Shown: piece by piece, positions 16,671 through 26,343 of the stretch
Position numbering within the stretch: position 1 is the stretch's first letter
How the letters are laid out: every line of letters begins with the position of its first letter
Position numbers and translations under genes: made by a program
The notes under the pieces: generated by a model
Databases searched by the model: none
Told to the model about the DNA's origin: nothing
The model's input: the letters and a program-made list of their open reading frames with translations, nothing else
DNA from: an uncultured Opitutia bacterium
GTDB taxonomy: Bacteria; Verrucomicrobiota; Verrucomicrobiia; Opitutales; UBA953
Length of the DNA: 64,000 nucleotides
Direction of reading: 5' to 3'
Assembly (NCBI GenBank): GCA_903913915.1
Contig: CAIWNE010000134.1
Coordinates: 1-64,000 of the forward strand

Positions 16671-16695
16671 AAGGCGCCCATCCGGGCGCCTTTTT
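16671..16695 (+). terminator. Rho-independent terminator
   Basis: GGCGCCC, loop atcc, GGGCGCC, then TTTTT; AA precedes the stem and pairs with the T-run. It uses the same stem as the next terminator at 17212-17245. Confidence 0.93.
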
Positions 16696-16738
16696 CTTTG
16701 GACGTGGACGAGTCCTAGGCTCGTGTTAATTTGTCCGC

Positions 16739-17194
16739 ATGAACCTCACCCCTGCGTTCGTCTCCCTCACCGACGTCCCCCCGGAAGTCTACGGCAAGGT
16801 CTTCATGCTCAGCCTGCTCGCGGTCACGTTGGTCGCGCTCATCGCCTTCAACCTGCGTACGCTCTGGCTGATCTTCGAGAAGGCCGGCATCGAAGGATGG
16901 AAAGCCTTCATCCCGGCGTATCACCACGTGCTCCTCACGCGTGTCGCCGGCCTCTCGGCCTGGTGGACGCTCCCGATGCTGCTGACCATCCCCCTGCTCG
17001 CCGCGCATCATCGAGGCCCGAAGATCCTCTGCCTGGCGCTGCTCTTCGCCTGGTGGGGCTGGCTTTGCCAACGCATCGCGAAGCGCTTCGGCAAGGGTCT
17101 GGGATTCGGCCTCGGCCTCACCTTCCCGGTGACCGGACTCTTCTTCCGCACGGCCCTCGCCTACGACAAGTCGACCTACCATCCGCAGCCCTGA
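16739..17194 (+). CDS. DUF5684-like membrane protein (paralogue)
   Basis: 151 residues with four or more membrane helices. The block TLWLIFEKAGIEGWKAFIPAYHHVLLTRVAG matches, segment by segment, GMWKVFTKAGQPGWAVLIPIYNIIVLLRIAG (shown here only in outline) of the preceding gene: a helix, KAG, W, a Pro, a second helix. After that the proteins diverge, and this one has a CxxI-type RIAKRFGKGLGFGLGL tail similar to the ISTRFGQGVGFTVGL tail of its neighbour. Function unknown. Its stop faces the fumarase gene across a shared bidirectional terminator. Confidence 0.75.
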   Translation: MNLTPAFVSLTDVPPEVYGKVFMLSLLAVTLVALIAFNLRTLWLIFEKAGIEGWKAFIPAYHHVLLTRVAGLSAWWTLPMLLTIPLLAAHHRGPKILCLALLFAWWGWLCQRIAKRFGKGLGFGLGLTFPVTGLFFRTALAYDKSTYHPQP

Positions 17195-17211
17195 GACGGC
17201 ATTCATACCTA

Positions 17212-17245
17212 ACGAAAAAGGCGCCCGATCGGGCGCCTTTTTCGT
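17212..17245. terminator. Bidirectional terminator, perfect 34-nt palindrome
   Basis: The 17-nt half acgaaaaaggcgcccga is followed at once by its exact reverse complement. The A-run and T-run make it a terminator for both the plus-strand gene and the convergent fumarase gene. Confidence 0.95.
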
Positions 17246-17261
17246 CGATAAGGAACCGGAC

Positions 17262-18905
17262 TCAAGGACCGCAGATGCCGCAGCCGCCGGGCAGTTCGCG
17301 GAAGAAGTCGTGGCCCTTATCGTCGACGAGGATGAAGGCGGGGAAATCGACAACTTCGATCTTCCAGACGGCCTCCATGCCGAGCTCGGGATAATCGATG
17401 ACCTCGACCTTGCGGATGTTCTCCTGCGCGAGGATCGCGGCGGGGCCGCCGATGGAGCCGAGATAGAAGCCGCCGTGCGCCTTGCAGGCGTTGGTGACGG
17501 TCTCGCCGCGGTTGCCCTTGGCGATCATGACCAGCGAGCCCCCGTGCTTCTGGAAGAGCTCGACGTAGCTGTCCATGCGGCCGGCGGTGGTGGGGCCGAA
17601 CGAACCGGAAGCCATGCCGGCAGGCGTCTTGGCCGGACCGGCGTAGTAGACGGGATGGTCCTTGATGTACTGCGGCAGGCCTTCGCCCTTCTCGAGGCGC
17701 TCGCGGATCTTGGCGTGGGCGATGTCGCGGGCGACGACGAGCGTGCCGGTGAGCGCGAGGCGCGTGGTGACGGGATGCTTCGACAGCTCGGTGCGGATGT
17801 CCGCCATGGGGCGGTTGAGGTCGACCTTCACGACCTTCGTGGCGTCGGCATGCTTGCGCGCCTCGACCGGGATGAAGCGGCCGGGATCCGTCTCGAGCTG
17901 TTCGATCCAGATGCCATCCTTGTCGATCTTGGCCTTGGCGTTGCGGTCGGCCGAACAGGAGACGGCGAGTCCGATCGGACACGACGCGCCGTGACGCGGC
18001 AGGCGGATGACGCGCACGTCGAGGGCGAACCACTTCCCTCCGAACTGCGCGCCGATGCCGAGCTGGTGTGCGACCTTGAGGAGCTCGGCCTCGAGCGCAG
18101 TGTCGCGGAAGGCGCGGCCATGCTCGTTGCCGGAAGTCGGGAGCGCGTCGTAGTAATGGGTCGAGGCCAGCTTGACGGCCTTCATGGTGGCCTCGGCGGA
18201 GGTGCCGCCGATGACGAACGCGAGGTGATACGGCGGGCAGGCGGCGGTACCGAGCGACTGCATCTTCTCGGTGAGGAACTTGACGAGGGACTTCGGGTTC
18301 AGGACGGCCTTGGTCTCCTGGTACAGGTAGCACTTGTTGGCAGAACCTCCGCCCTTGGCGACGAAGAGGAACTCGAACTTCGAACCGCTGACGGCGGCGA
18401 TGTCGATCTGCGCGGGCAGGTTGGTCCCGGTGTTCTTTTCCGCATAGAGATCGAGCGGGGCGAGCTGCGAGTAGCGCAGGTTGTTCTGGGCGTAGGCCTG
18501 ATACACGCCGAGCGAAAGCGCCTCGGCGTCGTCGCCGCCGGTCCAGACCTGCTGGCCCTTCTTGGCCGTCACCTGCGCCGTGCCGGTGTCCTGGCAGAAC
18601 GGGAGCACGCCCTTCGCGGCGACCTCGGCGTTGCGCAGCATCGCCAACGCGACGGCACGGTCGTTATCGCTGGCTTCCTTGTCGGCGAGGATCGCGGCCA
18701 CCTGCTCGAGATGCTCGGTGCGAAGGTAGAAATTGATGTCGTGCAGCGCCTGGTTGGCGAGGAGCGTGAGGGCTTCCGGGGCGACCTTGAGCACGGGCTT
18801 GCCGTCGAACTCCGCGACAGAGACATGCTCCTTGGTGAGGAGGCGATACTTGGTCGTATCGGCGCCCAGCGGGAAGGGTTCCTGGTAATGGAAGGGAGAG
18901 GCCAT
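17262..18905 (-). CDS. Class I (4Fe-4S) fumarate hydratase
   Basis: The 547-residue enzyme hydrates fumarate to malate in the TCA cycle using a [4Fe-4S] cluster. Cluster Cys candidates are seen in [11 protein letters not shown] (about 104), [12 protein letters not shown] and [13 protein letters not shown], matching the three-Cys pattern of FumA/Fum[15 protein letters not shown] and [17 protein letters not shown] are also family blocks. I use ATG 18905 ([11 protein letters not shown]); the frame upstream is out of character. It is a single-chain form with the alpha and beta domains fused. It stands alone, 46 nt downstream of ygfZ on the same strand. Confidence 0.95.
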   Translation of the reverse strand: MASPFHYQEPFPLGADTTKYRLLTKEHVSVAEFDGKPVLKVAPEALTLLANQALHDINFYLRTEHLEQVAAILADKEASDNDRAVALAMLRNAEVAAKGVLPFCQDTGTAQVTAKKGQQVWTGGDDAEALSLGVYQAYAQNNLRYSQLAPLDLYAEKNTGTNLPAQIDIAAVSGSKFEFLFVAKGGGSANKCYLYQETKAVLNPKSLVKFLTEKMQSLGTAACPPYHLAFVIGGTSAEATMKAVKLASTHYYDALPTSGNEHGRAFRDTALEAELLKVAHQLGIGAQFGGKWFALDVRVIRLPRHGASCPIGLAVSCSADRNAKAKIDKDGIWIEQLETDPGRFIPVEARKHADATKVVKVDLNRPMADIRTELSKHPVTTRLALTGTLVVARDIAHAKIRERLEKGEGLPQYIKDHPVYYAGPAKTPAGMASGSFGPTTAGRMDSYVELFQKHGGSLVMIAKGNRGETVTNACKAHGGFYLGSIGGPAAILAQENIRKVEVIDYPELGMEAVWKIEVVDFPAFILVDDKGHDFFRELPGGCGICGP

Positions 18906-18951
18906 CGCCGTCACCATACGGGACGAAGTCCTGCCCGCAAACGGAAACAGG

Positions 18952-19740
18952 TCAGCGCGCGGGCATGGCCGCGGGCGCGCCGATCCGCACGGCGCCGAGG
19001 AGCGCGCCTTCGGCCAGGTCGACCGACACCAACGCCAGCCCGGCATCGCCGGCCGCCGAACGCACGGTGCCGACGACCTTTCCTTCCGGAGTCTTCAGTT
19101 CCTGCCCGACGGACACGGGACCCGACACGCGGCGGAGGATGCGGCGAAGCGAGCCCATCGACTGGATGCGGGCCATGACTTCCTGCCCGAGATAACAGCC
19201 TTTCGTGTAGCTGACCCACGCATCAAGCCCGCACTCCTGTGGGAATTCGTTAGCGCCGCAATCAGCCGGCACCGCCGGCACGCCCGCGGCGACGCGGAGC
19301 GCGTCCAGCTCGCCGAGGAAAGCAGGCTCGCCGGTGGCGGCGACGTCGACCGGCACAAGCAAGTCCCACGCGGCGACGCCGAATCGTTTCGTGGCGAAGA
19401 CCTTCGCGCCCGGGATGGCCGGCTCGGAACCCCAGGCGACATATCTCATCCAAGCAGAGGATTCGTCCGTGGCGACCACGTCATCCGTGATGACGTTCGC
19501 GGTCACGATGGCGACGATCTCCGGCGCAGGAAGGTGCGGACAGAGGAGCACGTAGGATCCGTCGGCCTCCTTCGAGACGACGGTGTGCGCGAGCACCCTG
19601 CCCTTGCGATTCAGCCAGAGCGCGTCGGTGAGCGCGACGCTTCGCAAGTCGGCCGAGCACTGCCCTTGCAGGAAAGCCGCCGCGTCCTCGCCCGTCACCC
19701 GGACGACCGCGGTTTCAGCTGGGGCGCAACGCGTCGACAT
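18952..19740 (-). CDS. ygfZ: YgfZ/GcvT-like folate-binding protein
   Basis: 262 residues of the YgfZ family, tetrahydrofolate-binding proteins needed for maintenance of some Fe-S enzymes. The signature K-G-C-Y-x-G-Q-E is present ([16 protein letters not shown]) with the key Cys, and the N-terminus reads [18 protein letters not shown] as in GcvT-like folds. The start at 19740 overlaps the pgpA stop by one base (TGATG), so translation is probably coupled. The downstream gene is an Fe-S fumarase, a plausible client. Confidence 0.9.
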   Translation of the reverse strand: MSTRCAPAETAVVRVTGEDAAAFLQGQCSADLRSVALTDALWLNRKGRVLAHTVVSKEADGSYVLLCPHLPAPEIVAIVTANVITDDVVATDESSAWMRYVAWGSEPAIPGAKVFATKRFGVAAWDLLVPVDVAATGEPAFLGELDALRVAAGVPAVPADCGANEFPQECGLDAWVSYTKGCYLGQEVMARIQSMGSLRRILRRVSGPVSVGQELKTPEGKVVGTVRSAAGDAGLALVSVDLAEGALLGAVRIGAPAAMPAR

Positions 19741-20213
19741 CAGAGAATCGCCCACAGCCAGGCGATACCATGCAGCGCGAGGTTGGCGTAGATCGCCGCC
19801 ATCACGTCGTCCAAGACGATGCCGAAGCCTCCCGGAAGCTTCTCGAGCGCCTTGATGCCGAACGGCTTGGTGATGTCGAAGAGGCGGAACAGCAGGAAAC
19901 CGAGCAGGATGAGCAGCAGCGACGACTTGCCGTGGTGGACGTAAGGGTTGAAGAGGAACACCAGCGGCATCGCCGCGAATTCGTCGAGGATGACCTCGGA
20001 TGGATCCTTCTTGCCGATGAACGCCGCGGCCACGCCGCACAGCAGGATCGCCATCAGCACGACGAGGGAATCGAAGATGAACTCGTGCGGGCCGCCCTTG
20101 TCGTGGGCGAGGCGGACGACGACCGCCCACCACAGCAGGCCGGCCGCGGAGCCCCAGGTACCGGGAGCCTTGAGGCGTCCGAGCGGACCGAGCGTCGCGA
20201 TCTGGACGATCAT
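19740..20213 (-). CDS. pgpA: Phosphatidylglycerophosphatase A
   Basis: PgpA dephosphorylates phosphatidylglycerol phosphate to phosphatidylglycerol in the inner membrane. The 157-residue protein has the family blocks PGTWGSAAGL, VILDEFAAMPLVF, FRLFDITKPFGI and GFGIVLDDVMAA with the conserved Asp/Glu residues, and four hydrophobic helices. It overlaps the pgsA stop by 4 nt (ATGA) and the ygfZ start by 1 nt, so PgsA product passes to the next enzyme of the same operon. Confidence 0.95.
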   Translation of the reverse strand: MIVQIATLGPLGRLKAPGTWGSAAGLLWWAVVVRLAHDKGGPHEFIFDSLVVLMAILLCGVAAAFIGKKDPSEVILDEFAAMPLVFLFNPYVHHGKSSLLLILLGFLLFRLFDITKPFGIKALEKLPGGFGIVLDDVMAAIYANLALHGIAWLWAIL

Positions 20214-20854
20214 GAAGCCAGGCCCGGCAGGTGTCGACGATGGCGGATGAGGTAGCTGGCACCGGAGATCACGGTCAGCGCCACCGAAAGCCAGAAGAGC
20301 GACATGATGATGACCTCCCAGTGCTGGTGCCATTCGGCCGAAAGATGCCAATGCGTCTCATAGGCGCGCAGGCCGATGAGATGGCCGATCGCGAGGATCT
20401 GCAGGAAGGTCTTGATCTTGCCGAGACCCTCGGCCTCGAGGACCTGGCCCGAAGCGGCGGCCACGAGACGCAGGCCGGTGATCAGGAATTCGCGGATGAT
20501 GATGAGCATCACGCCGAAGGAGGTGTAGAGCACCATTTCGCCGTTCACGGGAAGCGGCTGGCCGCCGTCGCCCCAGCGCGTGACCGGCAGGCAGTCGATG
20601 GCGGCGAGGCCGACGAGCAGGCCGAGGATGAAGATCTTGTCGACCAAGGCGTCCATGAGACGGCCGAAATCGGTCACGGCGTCCAGCTTGCGGGCGATCC
20701 AGCCGTCGAAGATGTCGGTCAAGGCCGCCAGGATGAAGAGCGCCAAGGCCGCGCTGGCCCAAGGGCCGGCCCAGTAGGTCCAAAGGGTGATCAGGAAGAT
20801 GGCCGGCAGACGGGCGGCCGTCAGGAGGTTGGGGAGGTGCCTAAGAAAACGCAT
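20210..20854 (-). CDS. pgsA: CDP-diacylglycerol-glycerol-3-phosphate 3-phosphatidyltransferase
   Basis: PgsA makes phosphatidylglycerol phosphate from CDP-diacylglycerol. The CDP-alcohol phosphotransferase motif D-G-x2-A-R-x8-G-x3-D-x3-D is intact in DGWIARKLDAVTDFGRLMDA followed by LVD. 214 residues, about six helices; a long periplasmic loop (RWGDGGQPLPVNGE) is slightly unusual. Start at ATG 20854 (MRFLRHLPNLLT). It begins the pgsA-pgpA-ygfZ operon and is divergent from coaD, 54 nt away. Confidence 0.95.
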   Translation of the reverse strand: MRFLRHLPNLLTAARLPAIFLITLWTYWAGPWASAALALFILAALTDIFDGWIARKLDAVTDFGRLMDALVDKIFILGLLVGLAAIDCLPVTRWGDGGQPLPVNGEMVLYTSFGVMLIIIREFLITGLRLVAAASGQVLEAEGLGKIKTFLQILAIGHLIGLRAYETHWHLSAEWHQHWEVIIMSLFWLSVALTVISGASYLIRHRRHLPGLAS

Positions 20855-20908
20855 GCGGGCTTGCCGAAAGGATGTTCCCGACCGAGAGTACGCCGCAACA
20901 GGAAAACG

Positions 20909-21409
20909 ATGTCCCGCACCCACCGCATCGCCGTCTACCCCGGCACCTTCGACCCGGTCACGCTGGGGCATCTGGACGTCCTCCGCCGCGCCTCCCGCCT
21001 CTTCGACCAGGTGATCGTCGCCGTGGCCCCCAGCGACAGCAAGAACCCTTGGTTCAGCGTCGAAGAACGCCTCAGCATGGCCCGGCAGGCCTGCAAGGGC
21101 ATCCGCAACGTCAAGGTCCGCGAACTCGAAGGCCTGACGGTCGAGTTCGCCCGCAAGCGCAAGGCCGCCGCCATCATCCGCGGCCTCCGCAAATTCAGCG
21201 ATTTCGAGTTCGAATTCGACCTGGCCCACGCCAATCGCCTGATGGCCCCGGAGATCGAGACGGTCATCCTGATGCCCAGCCAGGACCAGTTCGTGACCTC
21301 CTCCAGCTTCGTGAAGGACATCGCCCGCCATAAGCTCTCCCAGGCCGCGGCCTTCGTCCCCCGGTGCGTCCTGCCCCATCTGCGCAAAAGACTGGCTGAA
21401 AAGGCCTGA
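20909..21409 (+). CDS. coaD: Phosphopantetheine adenylyltransferase
   Basis: CoaD transfers AMP to 4'-phosphopantetheine, the penultimate step of coenzyme A synthesis. 166 residues with AVYPGTFDPVTLGHLD (the nucleotidyltransferase (T/H)xGH motif), RGLRKFSDFEFEFDLAHAN and the TSSSFVKDIA nucleotide-binding end. The ATG at 20909 is preceded by AGGAAAA, one of the few plausible ribosome sites here. Single gene, divergent from pgsA. Confidence 0.96.
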   Translation: MSRTHRIAVYPGTFDPVTLGHLDVLRRASRLFDQVIVAVAPSDSKNPWFSVEERLSMARQACKGIRNVKVRELEGLTVEFARKRKAAAIIRGLRKFSDFEFEFDLAHANRLMAPEIETVILMPSQDQFVTSSSFVKDIARHKLSQAAAFVPRCVLPHLRKRLAEKA

Positions 21410-21514
21410 AAACGGCCTGCCTCCGCTGTTGACCGTGGGGGGTAGTTCTATTTGCTCGGCCTTTCCCCCCGCGGCATCCGCCGACCGGGGGCCTTCCTCC
21501 CTTTCATACATACC

Positions 21515-22804
21515 ATGGACATCAAAATCCAAGAAACCAACCCGACCCGCCGCTCCGTCACCGTGACGGTCCCCGCCGCGACCGTCGCCGCCGCCGAGAA
21601 GGAAGTCGTCAAAGGCTTCTCCCGCGAGGCCGCCCTCCCGGGCTTCCGCCCCGGCAAGGCCCCCGAAGCCGTCGTGCGCCAGAAGTACTCCAAGCAGATC
21701 GCGGATGAGGTCAGCCAGCGCCTCCTTTCCCAGGGCTACGAACGCATCCAGCAGGAGAAGTCCTTCACGATCTACACCGTCGCCGACGTCCAGCGCGAAG
21801 CCGGCTCCGGCGCCGACGCGATCTTCCGCTACGAAGTCGACGTCGTCCCCGACTTCAAGACCCCGGACTGGAAGGCCGTCAAGGTCCCCCTCGAGACCGT
21901 CGCCGTCACCGACGCCGACATCGAAGAGCACCTGAAGAAGATCCTCGAACAGCGCGCCCGCTATGAGAAGACCGAGGACGCCGCCGCCAAGGGCGACTAC
22001 GTCCGCATCGGCTACGTCGGCACCGTCGACGGCAAGCCGGTCTCCGAGATCGACGCCGAGGCGAAGTCCTACGGCAGCGCCGAATCCACCTGGGAAGAAG
22101 CCGGTGCCGAAGGCGCCGCCGTCGCCGTGCCCGCCATCGCCCAGGCCGTGATCGGCCTCAAGGCCGGCGCCACCGCCCAGGCCGAGTTCACCTTCCCCGC
22201 CACGCATGAGCGCGAAGCCCTCCGCGGCAAGAAGGTCTCCTACGCCATCACGGCGAGCGAAGTCCGCCGCAAGGAACTCCCGAAGGTCGACGAGACGTTC
22301 TGCAAGTCCGTCGGCGTGAAGGACGAAGCCGACCTCCGCGACCAGCTCCGCAAGGGCATCGAAGGCTCGAAGAAGCAGGCCGCCGAGACCGCCCGCCGCG
22401 AAAAGGCCGTCGACGCCCTCCTCGCCGGACAGGACTTCCCCCTGCCGGAATCCGCCATCCTCTCCGTCGCCCAGGGCCTCTTCTACCAGTACGCCGAGAT
22501 GCGCCTGCGCAACGGCACCAAGCCCGAGGAACTCGAGACCCAGCGCGACGACATCCTCGCCGAGGCCAAGAAGGCCGCCGCCCTCCGCGTCCGCGCCCAG
22601 TTCGTCCTCTCCCGTATCGCCGAAGAGCTGAAGCTCGAGGTGTCCCGCGAAGAGCTCGGCTCCGCCATCATGCAGGCCGCCCAGGCCAGCCAGACCCAGC
22701 CCGAAAAGCTGGTCAAGGACCGCCAGCGCCTCGCCGAGATCCGCCGCGACGCCCTCCTCAACAAGGCCCTCGACGCCGTCCTCGCGGGCGGAATCGCAGC
22801 CTGA
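21515..22804 (+). CDS. tig: Trigger factor (ribosome-associated chaperone)
   Basis: 429 residues, normal for the family. The N-terminal ribosome-binding domain has LPGFRPGKAPEAVVRQKY (family GFRxGKxP), the FKBP-like prolyl isomerase insert is at about 160-245 (GDYVRIGYVGTVDGKPV), and the rest is the helical chaperone domain. It catches nascent chains at the exit tunnel. The ATG at 21515 opens the conserved strand MDIKIQETNP; the upstream open frame is ignored. It leads the tig-clpP-clpX run, the classic order. In the 105-nt upstream gap a TTGACC (21440 region) is seen without a well-spaced -10. Confidence 0.96.
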   Translation: MDIKIQETNPTRRSVTVTVPAATVAAAEKEVVKGFSREAALPGFRPGKAPEAVVRQKYSKQIADEVSQRLLSQGYERIQQEKSFTIYTVADVQREAGSGADAIFRYEVDVVPDFKTPDWKAVKVPLETVAVTDADIEEHLKKILEQRARYEKTEDAAAKGDYVRIGYVGTVDGKPVSEIDAEAKSYGSAESTWEEAGAEGAAVAVPAIAQAVIGLKAGATAQAEFTFPATHEREALRGKKVSYAITASEVRRKELPKVDETFCKSVGVKDEADLRDQLRKGIEGSKKQAAETARREKAVDALLAGQDFPLPESAILSVAQGLFYQYAEMRLRNGTKPEELETQRDDILAEAKKAAALRVRAQFVLSRIAEELKLEVSREELGSAIMQAAQASQTQPEKLVKDRQRLAEIRRDALLNKALDAVLAGGIAA

Positions 22805-22849
22805 GGTTGAGAAATCCCCCCGTCCGGGCACAGTCCCTCCCGCACCTCC

Positions 22850-23446
22850 ATGTCCTACATCATTCCTAACGTCGTCGAACGCGACGCCCGTGGCGAGCGA
22901 GCCTGGGACATCTACAGCCGCCTCCTCAAGGACCGCATCATCTTCATCGGCTCGCCGATCTACGACGAGGTCGCCAACGCGGTCATCGCCCAGCTGCTCT
23001 TCCTCCAGATGGAGGACCCGAAGAAGGACATCTCGATCTACATCAACTCCCCCGGCGGCTCGATCACCGCGGGCATGGCGATCTACGACACGATGAACTT
23101 CCTCACGTGCGAAGTGAACACCTACTGCATCGGCCTCTCGGCCAGCATGGCCACGGTGCTCCTCGCCGCCGGCACCAAGGGTAAGCGCCACGCGCTCCCG
23201 AACTGCCGCGTGATGATCCACCAGCCCAGCGGCGGCGCGACCGGCCAGACGTCCGACATCTCGATCGCCGCGAAGGAGATCCTCCGCTGGCGCGACACGC
23301 TCAACCACGTCCTCGCCAAGCACAGCGGCAAGACGCCCGAGGACCTGCAGCGCGACTCCGACCGCGACTTCTATATGACGGCCGAGCAGGCGAAGGCCTA
23401 CGGCCTCGTCGACCACGTCGTCGCGCCCAAGGCGGGCCGCGCCTAA
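22850..23446 (+). CDS. clpP: ATP-dependent Clp protease proteolytic subunit
   Basis: ClpP is the self-compartmentalised serine peptidase that degrades proteins fed by ClpX. The triad is visible: Ser99 in GLSASMA, His124 in MIHQPSGG and Asp173 in [10 protein letters not shown]. 198 residues, with the [18 protein letters not shown] oxyanion region. There is no obvious propeptide; ATG 22850. It is 45 nt after tig and 4 nt before clpX. Confidence 0.97.
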   Translation: MSYIIPNVVERDARGERAWDIYSRLLKDRIIFIGSPIYDEVANAVIAQLLFLQMEDPKKDISIYINSPGGSITAGMAIYDTMNFLTCEVNTYCIGLSASMATVLLAAGTKGKRHALPNCRVMIHQPSGGATGQTSDISIAAKEILRWRDTLNHVLAKHSGKTPEDLQRDSDRDFYMTAEQAKAYGLVDHVVAPKAGRA

Positions 23447-23450
23447 GCGC

Positions 23451-24770
23451 ATGGCCGGGGACCGCGCCGAGAGCTGCTCCTTCTGCGGCAAGCCCGCCGC
23501 GCAGGCCGGCAAACTGATCGCCGGACCGGGCGGCGTGGGCATCTGCGACGCCTGCGTCTCCACCTGCGGACGCCTCCTCGAACGCGAGAAGTCGCGCGAC
23601 GGCAAGGCCGCCGCGCTCGCCGCCGGCGGTCCCGCCATGCAGGAAGCCCCGGCCAAGCATCCGCTCGCGCCGATCAAGCTCATCCCGCCCACGCAGCTGC
23701 GCCTCGAGCTCGACGCCCACGTCATCGGCCAGGCCCACGCGAAGAAGGTCCTCTCGGTCGCCGTCTTCAACCACTACAAGCGACTCAACGACCGCCTGAC
23801 GAAGGCCACCGCCGCCCAGGCCGGCGACCTCGCCGACGTCGAGCTCGACAAGAGCAACGTGCTGCTGATCGGCCCGACGGGCACCGGCAAGACGCTGCTC
23901 GCCCGCTCGCTCGCGCGCATGCTCGACGTGCCGTTCGCGATCGCCGACGCCACCACGCTCACGGAGGCCGGCTACGTCGGCGACGACGTGGAGACGGTCA
24001 TCCTTCGCCTCCTGCAATCCGCCGACATGGACGTCGAACGCGCCCAGCGCGGCATCGTCTTCATCGACGAGATCGACAAGATCGGCCGCAAGTCCGACTC
24101 GGCCTCGATCACGCGCGACGTCTCGGGCGAAGGCGTGCAGCAGGCGCTGCTCAAGCTGCTCGAAGGCACGGTCTGCAACGTGCCGCCCGCCGGCGGCCGC
24201 AAGCACCCGGACCAGCAGTGCATCCGCGTCGACACGTCCGACATCCTCTTCATCTGCGGCGGCGCCTTCGCCGGCCTTGACCGCATCATCGCCCGCCGCG
24301 GCGGCGCGAAGTCCCTCGGCTTCGTCCCTCCGCAGAACGACAAGCCCTCCCTCTCGGCCGAACAGATCGTCGCGGGCCTCCAGCCCGAAGACCTCTTCTC
24401 CTTCGGCATGATCCCGGAGTTCGTCGGCCGCCTGCCGGTCATCTCGGTGCTCGAGCCCCTCGACCGCGAGGCGCTGATCCGCATCCTGACCGAGCCGCGC
24501 AACGCCGCGACGAAGCAGTACCGCAAGCTCTTCGCCCTCTCGGGCATGTCGCTCGAGTTCAGCCGCGAAGCCCTCGAGGCCGCCGCCGACAAGGCCCTGG
24601 CCCTCGGCACCGGCGCCCGCGGCCTCCGCTCCGTCCTGGAAGGCGTCCTGCTCGACACGATGTACTCGTTGCCCGAGGCCGTCGCCGGCTCGAAGTTCAC
24701 GGTCACGGCCGAAGCCATCCGCGGCGAACAGCCGGTCACGGTCTTCGCGCCGAAGAAGAAAGCCTCCTGA
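23451..24770 (+). CDS. clpX: ClpX ATPase of the ClpXP protease
   Basis: A 439-residue AAA+ unfoldase. The N-terminal zinc finger has four Cys (CSFCGKP...CDACVSTC), followed by Walker A GPTGTGKT, Walker [11 protein letters not shown], and the pore loop AGYVGDDVE region. The ClpP-contact IGF loop is not quite canonical: [12 protein letters not shown] is sensor 2 territory, and the IGF site is not obvious. An Ala/Gly/Pro-rich linker (residues 47-65) follows the zinc finger. hisA begins 5 nt downstream, so this transcript may continue into histidine genes. Confidence 0.96.
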   Translation: MAGDRAESCSFCGKPAAQAGKLIAGPGGVGICDACVSTCGRLLEREKSRDGKAAALAAGGPAMQEAPAKHPLAPIKLIPPTQLRLELDAHVIGQAHAKKVLSVAVFNHYKRLNDRLTKATAAQAGDLADVELDKSNVLLIGPTGTGKTLLARSLARMLDVPFAIADATTLTEAGYVGDDVETVILRLLQSADMDVERAQRGIVFIDEIDKIGRKSDSASITRDVSGEGVQQALLKLLEGTVCNVPPAGGRKHPDQQCIRVDTSDILFICGGAFAGLDRIIARRGGAKSLGFVPPQNDKPSLSAEQIVAGLQPEDLFSFGMIPEFVGRLPVISVLEPLDREALIRILTEPRNAATKQYRKLFALSGMSLEFSREALEAAADKALALGTGARGLRSVLEGVLLDTMYSLPEAVAGSKFTVTAEAIRGEQPVTVFAPKKKAS

Positions 24771-24775
24771 TCTCC

Positions 24776-25507
24776 ATGCTCGCCTACCCCGCCATCGACA
24801 TCCGCGGCGGCCGCTGCGTCCGCCTCAGCCAGGGACGCGACGACGCCCGCACCGACTACTACAAGGACCCCGTCGAACCGGCCGTCGTCTTCGCCCAGGC
24901 CGGCGCGGCCTGGATCCATGTCGTCGACCTCGACGGAGCCTTCGGCGGCGCCCCGCTCAACCTCCCGACGCTGCAGCGCATCACCGCGCTCGGCCCGAAG
25001 ATCCAGTTCGGCGGCGGCATGCGCGATCGCGCGACCGCCGAAGCCGCCTACGCCGCCGGCGCCAGCCGCGTCGTCATCGGCACGCGCGCCGCGACCGATC
25101 CGGCTTTCCTCCGCGAGATGGCCAAGGCCCACGGACCGCGCCTCGCCGTAGGCATCGACGCCAAGGACGGCCTCGTCGCCGTCAAAGGCTGGACGGCCGT
25201 CACGGCCCTCAAAGCCACCGACTTCGCCAAGGAAGCCGGCGAGCTCGGCGTCTCGACGGTGATCTACACTGACATCGCTACCGATGGCATGCTCACGGGT
25301 CCGAATTGGAAATCCCTCGAAGTGGTCCTCAAGGTCTGCCCCTGCGGCGTCATCGCTTCCGGCGGCGTCTCCGGCACGGAAGACGTCGCGCGCCTCGCCG
25401 AGATGTCCAAGGCTTACCCGAACCTCGTCGGCGCCATCGTCGGCAAGGCGCTGTACGAAGGCCGCTGCGACGTCGCGGGCCTGCTGAAGGCGACCGGCGA
25501 ACGGTAA
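24776..25507 (+). CDS. hisA: Phosphoribosylformimino-5-aminoimidazole carboxamide ribotide isomerase
   Basis: HisA performs the fourth step of histidine biosynthesis, opening the ProFAR ribose. The (beta/alpha)8 barrel keeps the catalytic Asp in PAIDIRGGRCVRL (about residue 8) and the second Asp in AVGIDAKDG, and the phosphate-binding loops GGGMRD and ASGGVSG. 243 residues. It starts only 5 nt after clpX. It is separated from hisD by a LolA-like gene, an unusual insertion between two histidine genes. Confidence 0.95.
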   Translation: MLAYPAIDIRGGRCVRLSQGRDDARTDYYKDPVEPAVVFAQAGAAWIHVVDLDGAFGGAPLNLPTLQRITALGPKIQFGGGMRDRATAEAAYAAGASRVVIGTRAATDPAFLREMAKAHGPRLAVGIDAKDGLVAVKGWTAVTALKATDFAKEAGELGVSTVIYTDIATDGMLTGPNWKSLEVVLKVCPCGVIASGGVSGTEDVARLAEMSKAYPNLVGAIVGKALYEGRCDVAGLLKATGER

Positions 25508-25580
25508 GTCCCGGCGGAAGCGGCACGGCCACCCTTCCGATGCTTGCCAAGCAAGGACCCCCGCCCAACATCGGCTTTCC

Positions 25581-26339
25581 ATGGCCCTGTTCCGCCCGTT
25601 CACCGTGCTGTTCGCGATGCTTCTGCTCGCGGGACCGTCCGTGCTCGCGGCCGAAGACAAGGCGCTGACCCTCGAGACCGTCGTGGCCAAGGCGCGCGCG
25701 GCCCTCACCTCCGACGTCGCGGCCTTGGACAAGGTGAAGACGCTCCGGATGGATTTCGTCGCCTACGACCAGAAGGGCGCGGAGATCAACGTGACGACCC
25801 TCTCGCTTGCCGCTCCCGGCTACCGCCTGCAGCGCACCGTCGAACGAAACCGCCACTTCGAGACCGCGGTCTGCAGCGGACGCCTCGAAGGCTGGACCAC
25901 CCGCAAGCTCGACGCCCTCGCCGCCCGCGAGATCCGCTCCGTCCCCTACGAGGAATTCAAGAAGCTGCAGGACATGTCCCGCGACGACCTGGCCTTCTTC
26001 GCCATCCCGGACGCCGCCGTCGGCACGGCGACCTACAAAGGCCTTTCGGAAGTGGACGGACGCAAGACCCACGCGGTCGAATACGTCTACGCCAGCGGCT
26101 TCCGCATCACGCGCCACTTCGACGCCGAGTCCTTCGCGCTCGTGGCGTCAGACCAGCCGACCCCGAAAGGCGAACTTCAGCGCCAGAAGGTGGAAGCGCT
26201 GACCAAGGCCGACGGAATCGCCTTCCCGGCCAAGGAAACGATCACGGTCGACGGCCAGAAATCCGGCGAAGTCACCTACGACCACATCGAGGTCAACCCT
26301 GCCCTGCCGAACGGCCTCTTCGATTTCCCCTCTTTCTGA
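25581..26339 (+). CDS. Exported LolA-like protein, unknown
   Basis: 252 residues with a signal peptide (LFAMLLLAGPSVLAAEDK, cleavage about residue 24). The mature part alternates short beta-strands (RMDFVAYDQKGAEINVTTLSLAAPGYRLQRTVE), which is the look of the LolA/outer-membrane lipoprotein-sorting fold. Its C-terminal half ends NPALPNGLFDFPSF, a common ending of LolA-like periplasmic proteins. Single Cys only. A role in lipid or lipoprotein transport is possible but not shown. It sits between hisA (73 nt) and hisD (4 nt). Confidence 0.7.
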   Translation: MALFRPFTVLFAMLLLAGPSVLAAEDKALTLETVVAKARAALTSDVAALDKVKTLRMDFVAYDQKGAEINVTTLSLAAPGYRLQRTVERNRHFETAVCSGRLEGWTTRKLDALAAREIRSVPYEEFKKLQDMSRDDLAFFAIPDAAVGTATYKGLSEVDGRKTHAVEYVYASGFRITRHFDAESFALVASDQPTPKGELQRQKVEALTKADGIAFPAKETITVDGQKSGEVTYDHIEVNPALPNGLFDFPSF

Positions 26340-26343
26340 GCCC

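Noticed and set aside
20210-23770. 1186-codon minus-strand frame running through tig, clpP and clpX
   Set aside because: Only the last 214 codons (pgsA) are real; the rest is antisense to conserved genes.
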